Shown: in pieces, positions 1 to 5,974 of the stretch
Position numbering within the stretch: position 1 is the first letter of the stretch
How the letters are laid out: every line of letters begins with the position of its first letter
Source of the DNA: an uncultured Ruminococcus sp.
GTDB lineage: Bacteria > Bacillota_A > Clostridia > Oscillospirales > Ruminococcaceae
Length of the DNA: 5,989 bases
Assembly (NCBI GenBank): GCA_902782875.1
Contig: CACZPE010000092.1
Span: 1-5,989 of the forward strand
Reading direction: 5' to 3'
The notes under the pieces: generated by a model
What the model was told of the DNA's origin: nothing
Database searches by the model: none
Seen by the model: the letters and a program-made list of their open reading frames with translations, nothing else
Program-made: the position numbers and the translations under genes

Positions 1-506
1 AGCTCAGTATAGAATCCTATAAGGATTCCCTGACAGGCGTGGGCAACAAGGCCGCTTATATCAAAAAGGCGGAAGAGATCAACTGTCAGGTCGCTGAAAA
101 CGGTGCGGAGTTTGCCGTTGTCATGATCGATATGAACAACCTGAAGCAGGTCAATGATGATCACGGACATAAAGCAGGCGACCTTTACATAAAAGGCTGC
201 TGTCATATGATCTGTGATGCCTTCAAGCACTCACCCGTATTCAGGATAGGCGGAGATGAATTTGTGGTATTGCTTCAGGGTACCGACTATGAAAACCGCA
301 GGCAGATATATGACAAGCTGCGTGACGATTTTGAAAAAACATATTCACAGACTGATCAGGATCTCTGGCTCAGATATTCCGCAGCTGTGGGAATGGCAGA
401 GAAATCATTTGAAGATACGGCTGTTGATCTTGTCTTCAAACGCGCTGACAAAGCCATGTATGAGAACAAGATGACGTTCAAGGAAGAACACGGAGGATAC
501 AGATGA
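1..506 (+). CDS. GGDEF domain protein, probable diguanylate cyclase (5' truncated by window edge)
   Basis: This is the C-terminal GGDEF domain of a probable diguanylate cyclase, which makes cyclic di-GMP from two GTP. The frame is open from base 3, so the gene begins outside the window. The GTG at 39 falls inside the conserved opening of the domain (DSLTGVGNK) and is not a real start. The metal-binding Asp (codon 129-131) sits in MIDMNNLKQVN, followed by the conserved NDDHGH and an Asp nine residues after the Asn. The active-site GGDEF is intact at 249-263, so activity is expected. The usual inhibitory I-site RxxD upstream of GGDEF is absent: the equivalent residues read FKHS. The second Asp of the common DxD is Asn, as in a frequent subgroup. 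Any sensor or membrane region lies upstream and cannot be seen. The gene ends at TGA 504-506, six bases before a terminator. Family assignment is firm; the signal it responds to is unknown. Confidence 0.93.
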   Translation, partial: LSIESYKDSLTGVGNKAAYIKKAEEINCQVAENGAEFAVVMIDMNNLKQVNDDHGHKAGDLYIKGCCHMICDAFKHSPVFRIGGDEFVVLLQGTDYENRRQIYDKLRDDFEKTYSQTDQDLWLRYSAAVGMAEKSFEDTAVDLVFKRADKAMYENKMTFKEEHGGYR

Positions 507-511
507 TATTT

Positions 512-538
512 CACCGCAGAGAAATCTGCGGTGTTTTT
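512..538 (+). terminator. Rho-independent terminator after the GGDEF gene
   Basis: A perfect 9-bp stem (CACCGCAGA / TCTGCGGTG) is capped by a GAAA tetraloop and followed by five T. It starts six bases after the stop codon and separates the GGDEF transcript from the esterase promoter. Confidence 0.9.
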
Positions 539-566
539 CCTTAACATACTGTTTGTCATAAAACTA

Positions 567-595
567 TTGACACTGCGGGCAAGTTGTTGTATACT
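567..595 (+). promoter_or_regulatory. Sigma-A (housekeeping) promoter for the esterase gene
   Basis: The -35 box TTGACA (567-572) is a perfect consensus match. The -10 box TATACT (590-595) matches five of six, and the spacer is 17 bp, the optimum. Transcription should start near 602, giving a leader of about 80 nt. The leader holds a small hairpin (GAGCC-TAAA-GGCTC, 641-654), a 4-bp hairpin (657-667) and the purine-rich ribosome binding site at 667-676. No operator repeat overlaps the boxes, so the promoter looks strong and possibly constitutive. Confidence 0.85.
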
Positions 596-681
596 CTTAT
601 ATGTATCGGGAAAGTGATCGTATGAAGAATCAACTTTTATGAGCCTAAAGGCTCTTCGCATTATGCGGGGAAGGGGTAACC

Positions 682-1740
682 ATGAAACACAGACCGATAC
701 TTACAGGCATTATAGCAGCTGCGATATGCTGCGGATGTGCAAGCGGAGGACAGGCAACCACACCTGCACAGACACCGGCTCCGACAGAACAGACCACAAC
801 TGTGGAACAGACTTCGGAAACTACAGAAGCGACCACAACAGAAACAACGACTGAAACTACGACAGAGGCTACTACTACAACCGAAGAGACAACAGAGACC
901 ACTCAGGCGGAGGAATCCTATATGCAGAAATATGCTGATAAGATAGTTCAGATGCCTCCTTCGGGGTATGATGAAGCAAGAGAAGGCGTGACCTATCCCG
1001 AGTTTCAGACACTTATATACTATTCAAACACCGCTGAAAGAGAAACTCCAGTGAATGTGCTTGTACCCGCTGATTACAGCGAGGACAAGAAATATCCTGT
1101 GCTGTATATACTTCACGGCTTCTGGGACACACAGGACTGGATGGCAAGAGACGTTGTAGCTATTCCGCAGATACTTACAAATCTGCAGCTTGACGGCGAA
1201 GCGGAGGAAATGATCGTAGTCTGCCCGTATATCTTCTGCAGCAAGGAACTGCAGTACTGCACGGGTATGGACGATGTGAACTGTCTTGCATACGACAACT
1301 TTGTCAATGATATGATGACAGACCTTATACCCTTTATAGAAGATAATTTCTCCGTAGCCAAGGGCAGAGAGAATACCGCTATAACAGGATTTTCAATGGG
1401 CGGCAGAGAATCGCTCTTCATAGGCTTCACTCATCCTGATATGTTCGGATACATCGGTGCGGTATGCCCCGCTCCCGGACTTGTCAATATGGGCTCTTTC
1501 TTCCCCGGTCAGATAAAGAACGAAGAGCTTTCATTCAAGGATGAAAAAGCATATGCAGTACTTGTGACATCATCAAAGGTAGACGGTGTTGTGGGAGATT
1601 CTCCCGACAGCTACAGAGCTATAATGGATGAGAACGGCACGGAATATCTCTCTCAGGTGCTTGAATCCACGGGACATGATCATTCCAGCGTAAAGCCGCA
1701 TCTCTATGACTATTTCAGAATACTTTTCAGAGACAGATAA
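682..1740 (+). CDS. Secreted lipoprotein esterase, alpha/beta hydrolase of the esterase D / CE1 type
   Basis: A 352-residue predicted extracellular esterase. Residues 1-18 form a signal peptide ending in ICCG before Cys19, the likely lipidated residue; Cys at -3 makes the lipobox unusual. Residues about 25-78 are a Thr/Glu linker with repeated TTE and TTT units. The catalytic domain (about 105-350) matches the PF00756 esterase fold. It has the oxyanion-side HG (145-146), the nucleophile Ser238 in GFSMGG, a probable acid Asp301 and a probable catalytic His332 in GHDH. Known relatives include feruloyl and acetyl-xylan esterases of xylan degraders, so removal of ester side groups from plant hemicellulose is plausible, but the substrate cannot be read from sequence. 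No dockerin or carbohydrate-binding module is present, so it probably acts on the cell surface. The start ATG lies 5 nt after GGGGAAGGGG. Five cysteines (181, 186, 193, 201, 262) lie in the exported domain. Confidence 0.88.
   Translation: MKHRPILTGIIAAAICCGCASGGQATTPAQTPAPTEQTTTVEQTSETTEATTTETTTETTTEATTTTEETTETTQAEESYMQKYADKIVQMPPSGYDEAREGVTYPEFQTLIYYSNTAERETPVNVLVPADYSEDKKYPVLYILHGFWDTQDWMARDVVAIPQILTNLQLDGEAEEMIVVCPYIFCSKELQYCTGMDDVNCLAYDNFVNDMMTDLIPFIEDNFSVAKGRENTAITGFSMGGRESLFIGFTHPDMFGYIGAVCPAPGLVNMGSFFPGQIKNEELSFKDEKAYAVLVTSSKVDGVVGDSPDSYRAIMDENGTEYLSQVLESTGHDHSSVKPHLYDYFRILFRDR
793..903 (+). repeat. Threonine-codon low-complexity repeat encoding the linker
   Basis: This tract uses ACA, ACT, ACC and ACG codons interspersed with GAA and GAG, and encodes imperfect TTE, TTT and ETTE units at residues 38-74 of the esterase. 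It is an extended linker between lipid anchor and catalytic domain, and such Thr-rich linkers are often O-glycosylated. The unit is a multiple of three bases, so length changes by slippage would stay in frame. Confidence 0.8.
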
Positions 1741-1742
1741 TG

Positions 1743-1775
1743 AATGCTGCAGTCTCTTTATGAGGCTGCAGCATT
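1743..1775 (+). other. Long intercistronic hairpin without a U-tract
   Basis: Ten perfect pairs (AATGCTGCAG with CTGCAGCATT) extend through a T-G wobble and three more pairs to a TTTAT loop, a 14-bp stem in all. It begins two bases after the esterase stop codon. The sequence after it is ACAAATATC, with no T run, and none follows on the other strand either. It is therefore a poor intrinsic terminator. It may be an RNA-stabilising or processing element, or a partial terminator that lowers expression of the next gene. Confidence 0.7.
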
Positions 1776-1805
1776 ACAAATATCATATAACAGGAGGACA
1801 TCACA

Positions 1806-2672
1806 ATGGACGAAGCAGAAAAGAAGATACTCGCTGACAAGCTTCTCGCCATAGCAAAAAGCGAAATACGGATATCATACAAAAATCCGTCTCATACACC
1901 ATCCGGGACAGGCAGCAGGATAGGCGGCAAGCCTGCGGTCCCCGACGGATTTGTATGGCCTGTATATACCGCAAAGGCCTACGGCGATGATGAAGAAAAA
2001 ACAAGACCGCTTTCTTTTCTGGCCCAGATAGATCTGAAGGATGTATCAGAGCACGATAAGGAAGGTCTTCTGCCCAAAAGCGGTATACTGAGCTTTTTCT
2101 ATGAACTTGAAACAATGACATGGGGTTATGATCCGAAAGACAAGGGCTCGGCAAGAGTGTACTATTTTCCCGATACGGCCGTCCTCCATACCGAAGAGTT
2201 CCCCGAGGGACTTGAAGACTATGCCGTACTGCCCGAACTGGCGCTTGATATGGAGCAGCATATAAGCATCCCCGAATTCGGCGATTTTGATGATGATACC
2301 GACTATGACTGGGATGATTACAGAGAATGCTGTGAAGATTGCGGTTATGATTATGACGAATGGGGCGACCGCACCAAGATGCTCGGTTACCCCGATGTTA
2401 TACAGAATCCAATGGAAGAGGAATGTGAGACCGTAACAAGAGGTTATCGTCAGGGCAGCCGTGAGGATTTTGAAGCTGTATCAGATGAAGAAAAGGCTGA
2501 TATCAAGGCAAAATCAGGCGACTGGATGCTGCTTTTCCAGATGGGTACGGTAACTGACGATGATTACGAACTTATGTTCGGAGACTGCGGTCATATCTAT
2601 TTCTGGATCAGAAAGCAGGATCTTGCACAGCTTTGTTTCGACAATATCTGGCTCGTACTTCAGTGCGGATGA
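1806..2672 (+). CDS. DUF1963 / YwqG family protein
   Basis: A 288-residue protein without signal peptide or membrane segment, so cytoplasmic. It resembles the YwqG-like DUF1963 family, whose biochemical role is not established. Family-like blocks are SRIGGKPAVPDGFVWP (37-52), PLSFLAQIDLKDV (68-80), a GLLPKSGILSFFY block (87-99), LGYPDVIQNPM (193-203) and a C-terminal WMLLFQMGT...MFGDCGHIYFWI region (240-269). Between the second and third parts lies a strongly acidic, Tyr/Trp-rich stretch (157-188) holding Cys175, Cys176 and Cys179 (CCxxC). The start ATG follows AGGAGG (1792-1797) by 8 nt, a very strong ribosome binding site. No promoter is apparent in the 65-bp gap after the esterase, so the two genes are probably cotranscribed across a hairpin. 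These proteins often occur singly in varied contexts, so the neighbourhood says little about function. Confidence 0.82.
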   Translation: MDEAEKKILADKLLAIAKSEIRISYKNPSHTPSGTGSRIGGKPAVPDGFVWPVYTAKAYGDDEEKTRPLSFLAQIDLKDVSEHDKEGLLPKSGILSFFYELETMTWGYDPKDKGSARVYYFPDTAVLHTEEFPEGLEDYAVLPELALDMEQHISIPEFGDFDDDTDYDWDDYRECCEDCGYDYDEWGDRTKMLGYPDVIQNPMEEECETVTRGYRQGSREDFEAVSDEEKADIKAKSGDWMLLFQMGTVTDDDYELMFGDCGHIYFWIRKQDLAQLCFDNIWLVLQCG

Positions 2673-2689
2673 TTCCCTCTATACTACAC

Positions 2690-2722
2690 ATGCCGTCCTT
2701 TGCTCAAAGGGCGGCATTTTTT
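2690..2722 (+). terminator. Rho-independent terminator after the DUF1963 gene
   Basis: A 12-bp stem with one G-T wobble (ATGCCGTCCTTT paired with AAAGGGCGGCAT), loop GCTC, is followed directly by a run of six T (2717-2722). It lies 17 bp after the stop codon and ends the esterase-DUF1963 unit. Confidence 0.92.
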
Positions 2723-2742
2723 GCGGTTATAGCATAAAAGGC

Positions 2743-2771
2743 TTGATTTTGATATATCCGTATGATACAAT
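2743..2771 (+). promoter_or_regulatory. Sigma-A promoter with extended -10 for the deacetylase gene
   Basis: The -35 box is TTGATT (2743-2748), the spacer 17 bp, and the -10 box TACAAT (2766-2771). TGA directly before the -10 box forms an extended -10. Transcription should begin near 2778, about 29 nt before the start codon. Because the box lies at and after the ATG at 2762, that ATG cannot be the translation start. Confidence 0.82.
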
Positions 2772-2793
2772 ATACCACAAAAGTATACATTGC

Positions 2794-2799
2794 AAGGAG
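2794..2799 (+). promoter_or_regulatory. Ribosome binding site that sets the deacetylase start
   Basis: AAGGAG lies 7 nt before the ATG at 2807. No comparable site precedes the in-frame ATG at 2762, which lies upstream of the predicted transcription start. The shorter protein begins with a proper signal peptide and lipobox. Confidence 0.85.
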
Positions 2800-2806
2800 T
2801 GACACT

Positions 2807-3586
2807 ATGAATATCAAAGGAATAGTCGAATTTGTCATAGGTGCGGTACTTCTCACAAGCTGTGCTGCTCCGAAAGCCGCTGATGCCCCTTCCCCTTCCG
2901 TGGAAGAGACCACTTCTGTACAGGCTGAGCAGATAACTCCCGTAAAGCGTACCGTCGATCCGTCAAAGCCCGTGATGGCTCTCACATTTGATGACGGACC
3001 GAATACCACAGTAACCCCCCGAGTGCTCGATGCGCTGGAGAAATATGATGCTGTGGGCACGTTCTTCCTTATAGGAGATAATATCAACGATGAGAGCGCA
3101 GAACAGGTGCGACGTGCATACGGAATGGGCTGTGAGATAGCAAGCCATTCGCTGACGCATTCCTATATGGATAAGATGTCAGAAGACGAAATAAAAGCAG
3201 AGATGTCCGAGACCTCAAAGCGCATAAAGAACATAATCGGCGTTGAACCTGTATTTTTCCGCCCGCCGTATATAGCTGTGAGCCCGACGATGTATCAGGC
3301 TATAGATATGCCGTTTATATGCGGAAAGGGTGTCAACGACTGGGAATCCTCCACTACTAAGGAGCAGCGCATCGACGGCGTGCTCAATGCTGCTGAAGAC
3401 GGTGCGATAATACTCCTCCACGATTTCGGTACAAACTATGCAACGGCTATGGCTCTTGACAGCATAATCCCCGGTCTTCAGGAGCAGGGCTATCAGCTCG
3501 TGACAGTATCAGAGCTGTTTGAAGCCAAAGGAAAGGATCCCCACAGCGACGAATTCAGAAACAAGGTAATATCTGTTGTAAAATGA
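2807..3586 (+). CDS. Lipid-anchored polysaccharide deacetylase (NodB homology domain, CE4)
   Basis: A 259-residue exported deacetylase. Residues 1-18 are a signal peptide with lipobox LTSC and lipidation at Cys19, then a short Ala/Pro/Thr linker to about residue 50. The NodB domain (about 55-235) carries the family motifs in order: TFDDGP (60-65, with Asp62 the likely catalytic base and Asp63 a metal ligand), SHSLTH (113-118, metal ligands His114 and His118), RPPY (152-155), NDW (177-179) and ILLHD (202-206, His205). All key residues are present, so a metal-dependent enzyme removing N- or O-acetyl groups is expected. CE4 substrates include peptidoglycan GlcNAc, chitin oligomers and acetyl-xylan, and the sequence does not choose among them. 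The gene has its own promoter and terminator and is monocistronic. An in-frame ATG at 2762 would add 15 residues that spoil the signal peptide, so 2807 was chosen. Confidence 0.9.
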   Translation: MNIKGIVEFVIGAVLLTSCAAPKAADAPSPSVEETTSVQAEQITPVKRTVDPSKPVMALTFDDGPNTTVTPRVLDALEKYDAVGTFFLIGDNINDESAEQVRRAYGMGCEIASHSLTHSYMDKMSEDEIKAEMSETSKRIKNIIGVEPVFFRPPYIAVSPTMYQAIDMPFICGKGVNDWESSTTKEQRIDGVLNAAEDGAIILLHDFGTNYATAMALDSIIPGLQEQGYQLVTVSELFEAKGKDPHSDEFRNKVISVVK

Positions 3587-3604
3587 TCATATCTTAAGAT
3601 ACCG

Positions 3605-3636
3605 AATGCCCGAAAGCATATGCTTTCGGGCATTTT
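3605..3636 (+). terminator. Palindromic terminator between convergent genes
   Basis: A perfect inverted repeat spans 3605-3634 (AATGCCCGAAAGC, loop ATAT, GCTTTCGGGCATT) and runs into TTTT, with more T-rich sequence around 3643-3656. It ends the deacetylase transcript. Read on the minus strand the same hairpin is followed by CGGTATC, not a T run, so it would be only a weak terminator for the ABC operon, whose last stop codon is 27 bases away. Confidence 0.88.
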
Positions 3637-3662
3637 GTCCCCTTTTTCTTTTTTGTATCGTA

Positions 3663-5009
3663 TCAGTTCTGCGTTTTATTCTGTGATCTTGAAGCTGAAG
3701 GCAGCTTCATGGTAAACAGCAGATCGGTGGTGAATATCTTCACGGCAAAGAACATCGTGACTGCAAGGAACACTATCTGATATACAAGTCCCGCTATGAA
3801 CGTCACCTGATGTCCGAATGCAAGATTTCCTATAGCTGTATATGCATGGGTAAAGGGTATGATATACAGCACTATCCTTGCAACGATAGGAAGAGAGTTC
3901 ACATCCATGAACATGGTGATCATGAAAGGTATCATCGTTGCAAACATCAGAGGCATTACAAGAGTCTGTGTAGACTGTGCATCTGTTGCAAACGCACCGA
4001 GTATAAGTGCTATGGAAAGACCTATCGCAAGAGTGATGAACAGTTCAAGTCCTACAAGCAGGAGCTGACCTGCCGAAAGGCTTATGCCAAGCTCTGACAT
4101 TGCAGAAAACACGTCTAACGTACCTGAAAGATCGACATCTTCAGTACCGGTCGGCATATTCACTGAGAGAGCCTTGCCGCCTGACATACCTGCGATGTAG
4201 AACGTAAAGCCTACCATCATGGAAAGCGAATTGAGAAGTGCGACTATTACCGCAGCCGTCATCTTTGCAGTAAGTACCGTTATCCTTGATACAGGAGATG
4301 AAAGCAGAGTTTCAAGAGTCTTGTCTATCTTCTCTGTGGATATGGCTGTCATGATCATCTGTGATGCCATGAAAAGCAGGAAGAAAACCGCCATCGGCGC
4401 TATCATATTTATCGACATGAGTATGGTCGAAAGCGCTGAAGCGGGAGCTTTTGCGGTCCTGCCGTTGGCCGAGGTGAATTCCGTCATAACCATCGGCGTT
4501 TTAATGAGGTCTGCCTGTTCCTCGCTGATACCGACTATATTCTTTTCGGCGTTGTCTCTCAGGTATTCCTCTATGCTGGTGACACAGTCGGATGCCAGAC
4601 TGTCATCGACCATACTTGCAAGCCCTGTACCGCTCATAAGCGTATACACCTGAACATCTGCCTGACTACCGCTCTGTGCCTTGGATGAAAAATCCTCGGG
4701 AATAACTACCAGGGCCTTGATTTCATTGTCTTTGAGCACCTGAGCCGCATTATCCTTTGTAAAGCCCTGTACATCAATGCGCTTTACATTCGTGCCGTAG
4801 TCCGAGAGCCCGTCAAGCATCTCGGAGGCAAATGCCGAATTATCAAGACAAAGTATGTTTATATCCTTATTTGACTCTATATTCTCTATAGTGGTACCCA
4901 TTACCTTGCCGAGCATCATGAGAAGTCCGCAGGTGACAAACATGGAGATTATCGCCTGCTTTGTGAGCAGCTGTGACAGCTCCTTTTTCAGCATATTTCC
5001 GAATCTCAT
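3663..5009 (-). CDS. ABC-2 type transporter permease, NatB-like
   Basis: A 448-residue integral membrane protein of the ABC-2/NatB class (COG1668-like), the membrane part of an exporter. A first helix at about 18-38 is followed by a large extracytoplasmic domain (about 40-190). A cluster of about five or six further helices follows (roughly 196-222, 247-273, 314-340, 348-368, 374-392, 402-425). The cytoplasmic motif after the second helix, EKIDKTLETLLSSPVSR (226-242), is characteristic of the family and probably forms the coupling helix region contacting the ATPase. The start ATG overlaps the ATPase stop codon by 4 nt (ATGA), with ribosome binding site AAGGTGG 7 nt upstream, so translation is coupled. 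The substrate is unknown: family members export Na+, peptides or antimicrobial compounds. The C-terminus is a short polar Ser/Asn/Gln tail. Confidence 0.92.
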   Translation of the reverse strand: MRFGNMLKKELSQLLTKQAIISMFVTCGLLMMLGKVMGTTIENIESNKDINILCLDNSAFASEMLDGLSDYGTNVKRIDVQGFTKDNAAQVLKDNEIKALVVIPEDFSSKAQSGSQADVQVYTLMSGTGLASMVDDSLASDCVTSIEEYLRDNAEKNIVGISEEQADLIKTPMVMTEFTSANGRTAKAPASALSTILMSINMIAPMAVFFLLFMASQMIMTAISTEKIDKTLETLLSSPVSRITVLTAKMTAAVIVALLNSLSMMVGFTFYIAGMSGGKALSVNMPTGTEDVDLSGTLDVFSAMSELGISLSAGQLLLVGLELFITLAIGLSIALILGAFATDAQSTQTLVMPLMFATMIPFMITMFMDVNSLPIVARIVLYIIPFTHAYTAIGNLAFGHQVTFIAGLVYQIVFLAVTMFFAVKIFTTDLLFTMKLPSASRSQNKTQN

Positions 5010-5731
5010 AATGACACCACCTTTTCAAATACCTCCTCGAGGTTCGCTGCGCCGTGCTTTTCCTTAAGCTCGGTTATGCTTCCCACTTCGAGCAGATGTC
5101 CGTTCGCCATTATGCCTACCCTGTCGGATACATACTCTATCTCGAGCATATTGTGCGACGAGAGAAGGAAGCTCATACCCTCCTCCTTTGAAAGCCGCTT
5201 TATTGTCTTTCTGATATCAAGAGCATTTATTACGTCAAGTCCCGATGTTGCTTCGTCAAGTATCGCAAGCTTCGGTCTTGTCATGACTGCCCTTGAAAGA
5301 AGAAGCTTTCTTATCATGCCTCTTGAATAGCTGTTGATCTTTTCCTCGAGCCTGTCGCCGAGGCCGCACATATTAACGGCTCTTTCCACATACTTCTCTA
5401 TTTCTGCCTTGTCTGCGGAAAAAAGCCCTGCCATAAAGTTCAGATAGTCGATGCCCTTCATGGTCTTATACGCACCTGCCTCATCAGGCAGATATGTGAT
5501 GCTCTCACGCACCTTTGCAGGATCGTTTACTATGCTGTGACCGTTAACCGTGGCATCACCCGATGTAGGGGTGATAAGAGTGGATATCATTCTTATCGTT
5601 GTGGTCTTACCTGCACCGTTGGGACCTATGAGTGCGAATATCTCGCCCTCATTTATCCCGAATGAAATATTGTCAACAGCATTTATGCCTTTTTTATAGC
5701 TCTTTGTGAGCCCGTTAACTTCAAGTACCAT
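5006..5731 (-). CDS. ABC transporter ATP-binding protein, NatA-like
   Basis: A 241-residue single-domain ATPase that powers the downstream permease. Walker A is GPNGAGKTT (36-44), Walker B LAILDE (156-161) with catalytic Glu160 region, D-loop SGLD (163-166), and H-loop His193 in SSH. The Q-loop position reads YLPDE (80-84), with no glutamine, and the signature motif reads YSRGM (135-139) instead of LSGGQ. Both changes occur in the NatA-like subfamily, so the protein is probably active rather than degenerate. The length is at the short end for exporter ATPases, with little C-terminal extension. The start ATG has an AAAGGGAA site 8 nt upstream that overlaps the stop codon of the preceding small gene, consistent with one operon. 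The stop overlaps the permease start. Confidence 0.94.
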   Translation of the reverse strand: MVLEVNGLTKSYKKGINAVDNISFGINEGEIFALIGPNGAGKTTTIRMISTLITPTSGDATVNGHSIVNDPAKVRESITYLPDEAGAYKTMKGIDYLNFMAGLFSADKAEIEKYVERAVNMCGLGDRLEEKINSYSRGMIRKLLLSRAVMTRPKLAILDEATSGLDVINALDIRKTIKRLSKEEGMSFLLSSHNMLEIEYVSDRVGIMANGHLLEVGSITELKEKHGAANLEEVFEKVVSL

Positions 5732-5743
5732 ATTATGTTCCCT

Positions 5744-5974
5744 TTACGCTGCAAACAGCATTACAAATGCCAGTATGATGTATATAGCCGTGAAAATCCA
5801 GAAAGAAGGACGTGCGAGAAGTATCTTCCATGTAAGCTCGCCCTTTTCATTGGGTATATCTACGCGGAAGTTCTTTGCAATAATATCCTCATCCTCATTT
5901 ATCTTGCCGTTCTTCTTAAGGAAGAGAACAAGGCACGTAAGACCGATGACCATAAGAAGCAGTGCATGTATCAT
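5744..5974 (-). CDS. Small two-helix membrane protein of the ABC operon, family not recognised
   Basis: The 76-residue product has two hydrophobic helices (about 2-19 and 57-75) joined by a charged, probably soluble loop (20-56) rich in Lys, Glu, Asp and Asn. I do not recognise the family. The gene lies 12 nt upstream of the ATPase gene on the same strand and its stop codon is part of the ATPase ribosome binding site, so it is the first visible gene of the exporter operon. That suggests, without proving, an accessory or regulatory membrane partner. The chosen ATG at 5974 has only a weak AAGG site 5 nt upstream, and the frame stays open through the last five codons to the window edge. It could be the tail of a longer protein. 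Confidence 0.6.
   Translation of the reverse strand: MIHALLLMVIGLTCLVLFLKKNGKINEDEDIIAKNFRVDIPNEKGELTWKILLARPSFWIFTAIYIILAFVMLFAA

Noticed and set aside
39..41. GTG at 39 as the start of the GGDEF gene
   Set aside because: It lies within the conserved DSLTGVGNK opening of the GGDEF domain, and the frame is open upstream to the window edge.
602..681. Possible c-di-GMP or other riboswitch in the esterase leader, given the GGDEF gene next door
   Set aside because: The leader is only about 80 nt, has two small weak hairpins, and shows no conserved core of a riboswitch class I know.
645..902. Minus-strand open frame rich in Val and Ser codons
   Set aside because: It is the complement of the Thr-codon linker of the esterase; the low-complexity product reflects the repeat, and there is no ribosome binding site.
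1776..1805. Promoter directly before the DUF1963 gene (TATCAT / TATAAC)
   Set aside because: No -35 box lies at a suitable distance, and TATAAC abuts the ribosome binding site, leaving no room for a leader.
1801..2154. Minus-strand open frame opposite the DUF1963 gene
   Set aside because: The sense frame has family motifs and a strong ribosome binding site; the antisense product resembles no known protein.
3605..3634. Perfect palindrome as a protein-binding operator or recombination site
   Set aside because: Its position between convergent genes, GC-rich stem and following T run are explained by transcription termination.
4219..4653. Plus-strand open frame of 144 codons inside the permease gene
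   Set aside because: It is antisense to a well-supported permease, its hydrophobic product mirrors the membrane segments, and no promoter or ribosome binding site was seen.
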